Source of the DNA: Nitrospirota bacterium
GTDB lineage: Bacteria; Nitrospirota; Thermodesulfovibrionia; Thermodesulfovibrionales; JdFR-88
Assembly: GCA_021790695.1 (NCBI GenBank)
Contig: JAJYGJ010000027.1
Coordinates: 1-9,006, forward strand
Direction of reading: 5' to 3'
DNA length: 9,006 bases
The notes under the pieces were generated by a model. The model saw only the letters and a program-made list of their open reading frames with translations, was not told the origin of the DNA and searched no databases. The translations under genes were made by a program, and so were the position numbers. Below are positions 5,991 through 9,006 of the stretch, piece by piece (the first letter of the stretch is position 1; the number at the start of each line of letters is the position of its first letter).

Positions 5991-6090
5991 GGAGTATGCC
6001 TCCCTCTTTGGCCGGTTCGGCATTCATCAGGGCCGCGCCCCCTTTCCTGAAAGGCAGGATTGCAATTTCGGGCATACCTTCCCACGCCAC

Positions 6091-6096
6091 ATTATA
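6091..6096 (-). promoter_or_regulatory. Candidate -10 box for slp
   Basis: The minus strand has a perfect TATAAT (6096-6091), giving a leader of roughly 95 bases before the slp GTG. No good -35 hexamer lies 16-18 bases upstream (the sequence there is C/G-rich), so any activity would need an activator. Confidence 0.35.
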
Positions 6097-6142
6097 CCGC
6101 AAACCCTTCGGGGCCGGGGTGGAACCCCAAGGCGGATTTTTT
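6097..6142 (+). terminator. Terminator-like hairpin with T-run between slp and the transporter gene
   Basis: GGGGT (6116-6120) and ACCCC (6124-6128) form a tight 5-bp hairpin with a 3-nt loop. CCTT/AAGG (6105-6108 with 6129-6132), or alternatively CCGC/GCGG (6097-6100 with 6132-6135), can close around it. Six T follow (6137-6142). On the plus strand it resembles an intrinsic terminator with a bulged stem, but no plus-strand gene precedes it. It would block antisense transcription entering the transporter region. Confidence 0.3.
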
Positions 6143-6162
6143 CAATGATTTATATTTGACGT

Positions 6163-6206
6163 GGATTCTCCGCCCGATTTTATCCTTAACAAAATAAAAT
6201 TCCGGC
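6163..6206. repeat. Direct repeat, copy 1 (left of the transporter pair)
   Basis: The core 6170-6189 (begins CCGCCCGATTTT, ends ATCCTTAA) is identical over 20 bases to 7827-7846. GGAT precedes both cores and TTCCGGC follows both after 10 or 11 variable bases (6200-6206 here). Just beyond, GGGGAATGACGA (6208-6219) resembles the end of dispersed palindromic repeats common in proteobacterial genomes. Confidence 0.7.
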
Positions 6207-6296
6207 CGGGGAATGACGAATTTGGGACTTTTTAAGCAGCCTCTAATTTCAAAAGAGGCAAATTTCAAAAAAGGCGGAAATGATTTATCATAGGAA

Positions 6297-6995
6297 ATGC
6301 AAACTATCTTGTTCCGGCCGGACAATTCACCGGAGAGGGCACCGGACGGGGATAAAGCCGTGTTTTACAAATGGGCGACGGCCCTCGCGCTGATCACCAT
6401 TTTTTATAACCTGATCGAGGGCCTGGTCTCCGTCTTCCTGGGCGCCAGAGGCGGGACGGTCTCGCTCTTTGGTTTTGGAATAGATTCTTTTGTCGAGGTA
6501 ATATCGGGTGTCGGAATATGGCACATGGTCCGGAGGATGAAGCGAAATGGTTGCGAGGAACGGGACAGATTCGAAAACACCGCGCTCAGGATTACCGGGA
6601 CCGCTTTTTATGTCCTCGCCGCCGGCCTGGCTCTCACCGCGCTCATCGATATTTACAAAGGCTACAAGCCGGAGACGACCCTGTGGGGCGTTATCGTGGC
6701 CGTCATTTCAATCCTCACGATGTCGATACTCATCCGTTACAAGCTGAAGGCCGGCCGGCGGTTCTCCTCCCGCGCCCTGATCGCCGACGCATCCTGTTCA
6801 AAAACATGCCTGTATCTTTCAGTCGTCCTTTTGATTGCAAGCCTGGGCTATGAGGCGTTCGGCGTCGGCCTGATGGATTCACTGGGCGCAATCGGCATCG
6901 CCGTTTTCTCTTTCAGGGAAGGACGCGAGGCGTTCACAAAGTCAAAAGGCCAGTTGTGCCGCTGCGAATCCGCGTGCGAAAATCCCCCGGGATAA
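6297..6995 (+). CDS. CDF-like cation transporter, membrane domain only
   Basis: 232 aa with about six hydrophobic segments (near 25-49, 56-78, 98-118, 127-147, 165-185 and 188-206). Short acidic motifs sit inside or near the membrane: GIDSFVE (61-67) in segment 2, IADASC (162-167) before segment 5, and MDSLGA (193-198) at segment 6. These resemble metal-site positions of cation diffusion facilitators, which exchange divalent metal for protons at the inner membrane. The cytoplasmic C-terminal domain of typical CDF proteins is absent; instead the protein ends in a short Cys-rich tail (CRCESAC, 221-227). Short members of this kind are usually annotated simply as cation transporters. The ATG at 6297 has only a poorly spaced GGA before it; a GTG at codon 22, with GGGG upstream, is possible. 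The end overlaps the next gene by 40 bases, implying an operon. Substrate unknown. Confidence 0.75.
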   Translation: MQTILFRPDNSPERAPDGDKAVFYKWATALALITIFYNLIEGLVSVFLGARGGTVSLFGFGIDSFVEVISGVGIWHMVRRMKRNGCEERDRFENTALRITGTAFYVLAAGLALTALIDIYKGYKPETTLWGVIVAVISILTMSILIRYKLKAGRRFSSRALIADASCSKTCLYLSVVLLIASLGYEAFGVGLMDSLGAIGIAVFSFREGREAFTKSKGQLCRCESACENPPG

Positions 6996-7792
6996 CCGCA
7001 TCCCTCCTTGCGGCCTGTCTGGTTTTGGCCGCGGCCGCGCCGGTTTTCGCGGGGCCGCCTTTTCTGACTGACGACCCCGTGCCAGTGGCCCTCGGGCATT
7101 ACGAGTTTTACGTCTTTTCCACCTTTGATGATGGTCAAAACGGCACGGTCATCCAGGCGCCGGCCTTCGAATTCAACGCCGGCATCGCCCCCGATACCCA
7201 GTTTCATCTGGTCCTGCCGTTTACGGTTGCCCTGCCCGAAGGCGGACCTTCGGCCTGCGGCCCCGGGGACACCGAGGCCGGGATAAAGTACAGGTTCATG
7301 GGGGAATCGAAAAACCGGCCCCAGGCCGGGATATTCCCCATGATAGAGCTTCCCTCCGGGAGCGCATCGAGGGGGCTTGGAAACGGGCGGGCGCAGGAGA
7401 AAATCCCGGTCTGGCTCCAGAAGAGTTTTGGCCCGTGGACCACTTACGGCGGGATGGGTTACACGATAAACCAGGCCCCGTACGGCAGGAATTATCTTTT
7501 CGGAGGCTGGCTCTTACAGAAGGATATTAGCGAAAAGCTCACGCTTGGAGGCGAGGTCTTCGCGCTCGGCGCCACGGCGGATGATGAACGGTCCACGGCC
7601 ATATTCAATTTTGGGGGATATTATAATTTCACCGGAAATATGAGCCTCCTCTTCACGGCGGGCCACAGCTTCCTGGGGGGAAGGCACTTCGTGGGCTACC
7701 TGGGGCTTTACTGGACCGGCCCCATCAGGCCCGCGGGGCGAAGACATATTGACGCATATCCGGTTATACCGGCGAAAGCCGGCATCCTGTGA
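6956..7792 (+). CDS. Putative outer-membrane beta-barrel (transporter-like) protein
   Basis: 278 aa. The signal peptide (1-32) ends VFA before GPPFLTDDPVPV, an N-terminal motif seen in a family of outer-membrane barrels often labelled transporter or phenol-degradation MetA-like (family recalled, not searched). The rest shows repeated amphipathic strands separated by Gly/Asp/Asn turns, and a plausible last strand at HFVGYLGLYW (about 243-252). The GTG start at 6956 has AAGG 6 bases upstream and lies inside the preceding transporter gene (40-base overlap), so translation is probably coupled. This suggests the two act together, for instance in metal export across both membranes, although nothing in the sequence fixes a substrate. 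Oddity: the final ten or so residues (PVIPAKAGIL) and the stop codon are encoded by a dispersed palindromic repeat, so the original C-terminus was probably shorter. Confidence 0.78.
   Translation: MPLRIRVRKSPGITASLLAACLVLAAAAPVFAGPPFLTDDPVPVALGHYEFYVFSTFDDGQNGTVIQAPAFEFNAGIAPDTQFHLVLPFTVALPEGGPSACGPGDTEAGIKYRFMGESKNRPQAGIFPMIELPSGSASRGLGNGRAQEKIPVWLQKSFGPWTTYGGMGYTINQAPYGRNYLFGGWLLQKDISEKLTLGGEVFALGATADDERSTAIFNFGGYYNFTGNMSLLFTAGHSFLGGRHFVGYLGLYWTGPIRPAGRRHIDAYPVIPAKAGIL
7761..7788. repeat. REP-like palindrome covering the 3' end of the barrel gene
   Basis: CCGGC (7769-7773), GAAA and GCCGG (7778-7782) form a perfect hairpin inside a unit reading about TTATACCGGCGAAAGCCGGC. In this frame it encodes VIPAKAGI, a peptide often seen at the ends of proteins that run into this kind of dispersed repeat in proteobacterial genomes. 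Confidence 0.7.
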
Positions 7793-7821
7793 CTTTCCCC
7801 GAAATAGAACAAAGCCGCTCA

Positions 7822-7864
7822 GGATCCCGCCCGATTTTATCCTTAATATAATGGCTCTTCCGGC
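7822..7864. repeat. Direct repeat, copy 2 (right of the transporter pair)
   Basis: Same element and orientation as 6163-6206: GGAT at 7822, an identical 20-base core at 7827-7846, 11 variable bases, then TTCCGGC (7858-7864). It lies in the convergent gap between the barrel gene and yedF. The remainder of the gap (7865-7981) shows no gene; a weak CCCTG/CAGGG pair near 7938-7970 is not a convincing terminator. Confidence 0.7.
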
Positions 7865-7981
7865 TTGTGTGCGGGTGTCAGGCATTTGGTTGTCTGCCCA
7901 CAGGAAACCCGGTAGATCCAATATAATAAAATCCCTGCCCGGAATAACAACAGTTAATGCAACGACAGGGTAAATTTAACT

Positions 7982-8587
7982 TCAGCCGATCCAGACGGTT
8001 TTCCGCCTGTCAGCCATCCCGTCCGTGATATTGTTTGTCGTCCCCCTGTAGCCCACCTTAAGGCTTGACTCAAGCCCGTAATACTTAAGGCAGGTCCCGC
8101 ATGAAAATATCTCCGCGCCCATCCGCTCGATTTCCTTCAGCACGGGGACCATCTCTTCATCAAGGGTGGTAAGTTTCACCCCGGCGTTAAGGAAAAAGAC
8201 CGTATGCGGGACTTCCTTTGTGACCTTCATGGTCTCGAAGAACCCTTTCATCAGCATCCGGCCAAGATTTTCCTCTTTTCCCAACTGGTCCGAAGCCACA
8301 ACCATGAGGATGTCTCTTCTTTCGTCCGCAGGCTCCTCTTTTTTCTCTCCGGGCCCCGCGCCGGCGGGCTGGCAGAGATAACCCTTTACTATTTTCACCC
8401 TGAAGTCCGCCCCCTCCCGCGAAAGCTCCGCATGGCAGCCGCCGCCTTGGGCAAACATCACCAGGTTATCCGCTGAGCCGTAATTGTCCACCAGGACTTC
8501 CACTATGCCTTCCCCGATTTTTGCCAATGCCTCCTGCGCCAACAAGACCGGTTTGGGGCACGAAAGCCCCCTTGCGTCGATAATCAT
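7982..8587 (-). CDS. yedF: Sulfurtransferase-like selenium metabolism protein YedF
   Basis: 201 aa in two domains. Residues 1-70 are TusA/SirA-like, opening with MIIDARGLSCPKPV; C10 is the conserved sulfur (or selenium) carrier cysteine of that fold. A charged linker (72-92) leads to a DsrE-like domain (about 93-199) containing FSCGTC (161-166). This two-domain layout is the YedF family linked to selenium metabolism; its exact reaction is not established. The ATG at 8587 is chosen because GGGAGG lies 7 bases upstream and the TusA-like fold starts at once. An in-frame ATG at 8623 would add 12 residues and overlaps the preceding gene's stop as ATGA, but its AGGAAGG abuts the start codon. Either way it is transcribed with the activase gene. 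No SelD or SelA is visible in the window. Confidence 0.88.
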   Translation of the reverse strand: MIIDARGLSCPKPVLLAQEALAKIGEGIVEVLVDNYGSADNLVMFAQGGGCHAELSREGADFRVKIVKGYLCQPAGAGPGEKKEEPADERRDILMVVASDQLGKEENLGRMLMKGFFETMKVTKEVPHTVFFLNAGVKLTTLDEEMVPVLKEIERMGAEIFSCGTCLKYYGLESSLKVGYRGTTNNITDGMADRRKTVWIG

Positions 8588-8619
8588 GTGACTGCCTCCC
8601 ATTTCGCTTTTTCGTTTGC

Positions 8620-9006
8620 TCATCCTTCCTGAACATGCGCCGTTTGCGCATACAATGCCGCTCCAAGGGCCCCGGTAATTTCAGGGGTCTCCGGCGTCCG
8701 GATGCCTTTACCCGCGCCTGCCTCGAGCAGGCCTTTGAGCAGGTTGTTCCTGGCGCAGCCGCCGGCAAATACAACGTCGCTTTCGCAAGGCACCCTGCGC
8801 AGCATCGAAAGCACCTTGTTGGCTGCCGAGCGGCACAGGGCCAGGGCTATGTCTTCCCTCGCCGCGCCTTTCGTTATGAGGGAGACGACCTCGGATTCGG
8901 CAAAAACCGTGCACATGCTGTTAATCCGCAGCTCCCCGCGGCCTTCAGGCGATATGCGGCCAAAATCCTCAAGGCTGTAGCCAAGCGCCCTGGCCATTAT
9001 CTCAAC
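8620..9006 (-). CDS. Acyl-CoA dehydratase activase (BadF/BadG/BcrA/BcrD ATPase family), C-terminal part
   Basis: The last 128 codons are in the window; the gene continues past base 9006. The visible part begins VEIMARALGYS, carries CTVFAESEVVSLI, then a VVFAGGCARNNLLKGL segment, and ends with ITGALGAALYA. These match the C-terminal half of HgdC-type activators: the Cys of CTVFAESE is a ligand of the [4Fe-4S] cluster bridging the homodimer, and the GG-rich segment is part of the ASKHA ATP-binding fold. Such proteins use ATP to push a low-potential electron into 2-hydroxyacyl-CoA dehydratases or benzoyl-CoA reductases; many paralogs have unknown partners. The second cluster Cys, expected before EIMARAL, lies outside the window. 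The TGA stop overlaps a possible yedF ATG, indicating an operon. The partner dehydratase is not in the window. Confidence 0.9.
   Translation of the reverse strand, partial: VEIMARALGYSLEDFGRISPEGRGELRINSMCTVFAESEVVSLITKGAAREDIALALCRSAANKVLSMLRRVPCESDVVFAGGCARNNLLKGLLEAGAGKGIRTPETPEITGALGAALYAQTAHVQEG

Noticed and set aside
6092..6325. Minus-strand frame of 77 codons between slp and the transporter gene
   Set aside because: It runs through the dispersed repeat and the hairpin, overlaps the transporter start on the other strand and has no domain; probably non-coding.
1..9006. CRISPR array, tRNA, rRNA or insertion-sequence transposase
   Set aside because: No regularly spaced repeats, no tRNA/rRNA signature and no transposase-like protein were seen on either strand.

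Overview
The window (about 9 kb, moderately GC-rich) looks like a chromosomal segment of an anaerobic, metal-respiring Gram-negative bacterium. Evidence: a ten-heme cytochrome carrying an outer-membrane beta-barrel, an Slp-type outer-membrane lipoprotein, a sigma-54-type promoter, a c-di-GMP-I (GEMM-I) riboswitch, a YedF-like selenium-metabolism protein and an acyl-CoA dehydratase activase. This mix fits Desulfobacterota (Geobacter-like) or Nitrospirota (Thermodesulfovibrio-like). The sequence alone does not decide between them.

Layout. 1-131 (+): the C-terminal end of a PII nitrogen regulator. 255-1490 (-): a membrane-anchored GAF-GGDEF diguanylate cyclase, convergent with PII. 1491-1998: its regulatory leader, holding (in transcription order, minus strand) a candidate activator dyad, a -24/-12 promoter, a c-di-GMP-I aptamer that begins at the predicted +1, an antiterminator and an intrinsic terminator. 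1999-5049 (-): a decaheme cytochrome fused in one reading frame to a large MtrB-like barrel. 5427-5990 (-): an Slp-family lipoprotein. 6297-7792 (+): an overlapping gene pair, a CDF-like cation transporter and an outer-membrane barrel, bracketed by two copies of a short direct repeat. 7982-9006 (-): yedF and the C-terminal part of a BadF/HgdC-type activase.

How it fits together. The cyclase has lost the aspartate of its product-inhibition site (RxxN instead of RxxD) but keeps the catalytic GGEEF. Its own leader carries what looks like a c-di-GMP OFF switch. Product feedback may therefore have moved from the enzyme to its mRNA, with sigma-54 control on top. The cytochrome-barrel fusion would place MtrA-like and MtrB-like functions, normally two proteins, on one polypeptide for electron transfer across the outer membrane. 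The two strongest items for follow-up are the riboswitch-cyclase autoregulatory unit and the decaheme-porin fusion.

Several start codons were moved from the longest possible ones on ribosome-binding-site evidence (cytochrome 5049, slp 5990, yedF 8587).
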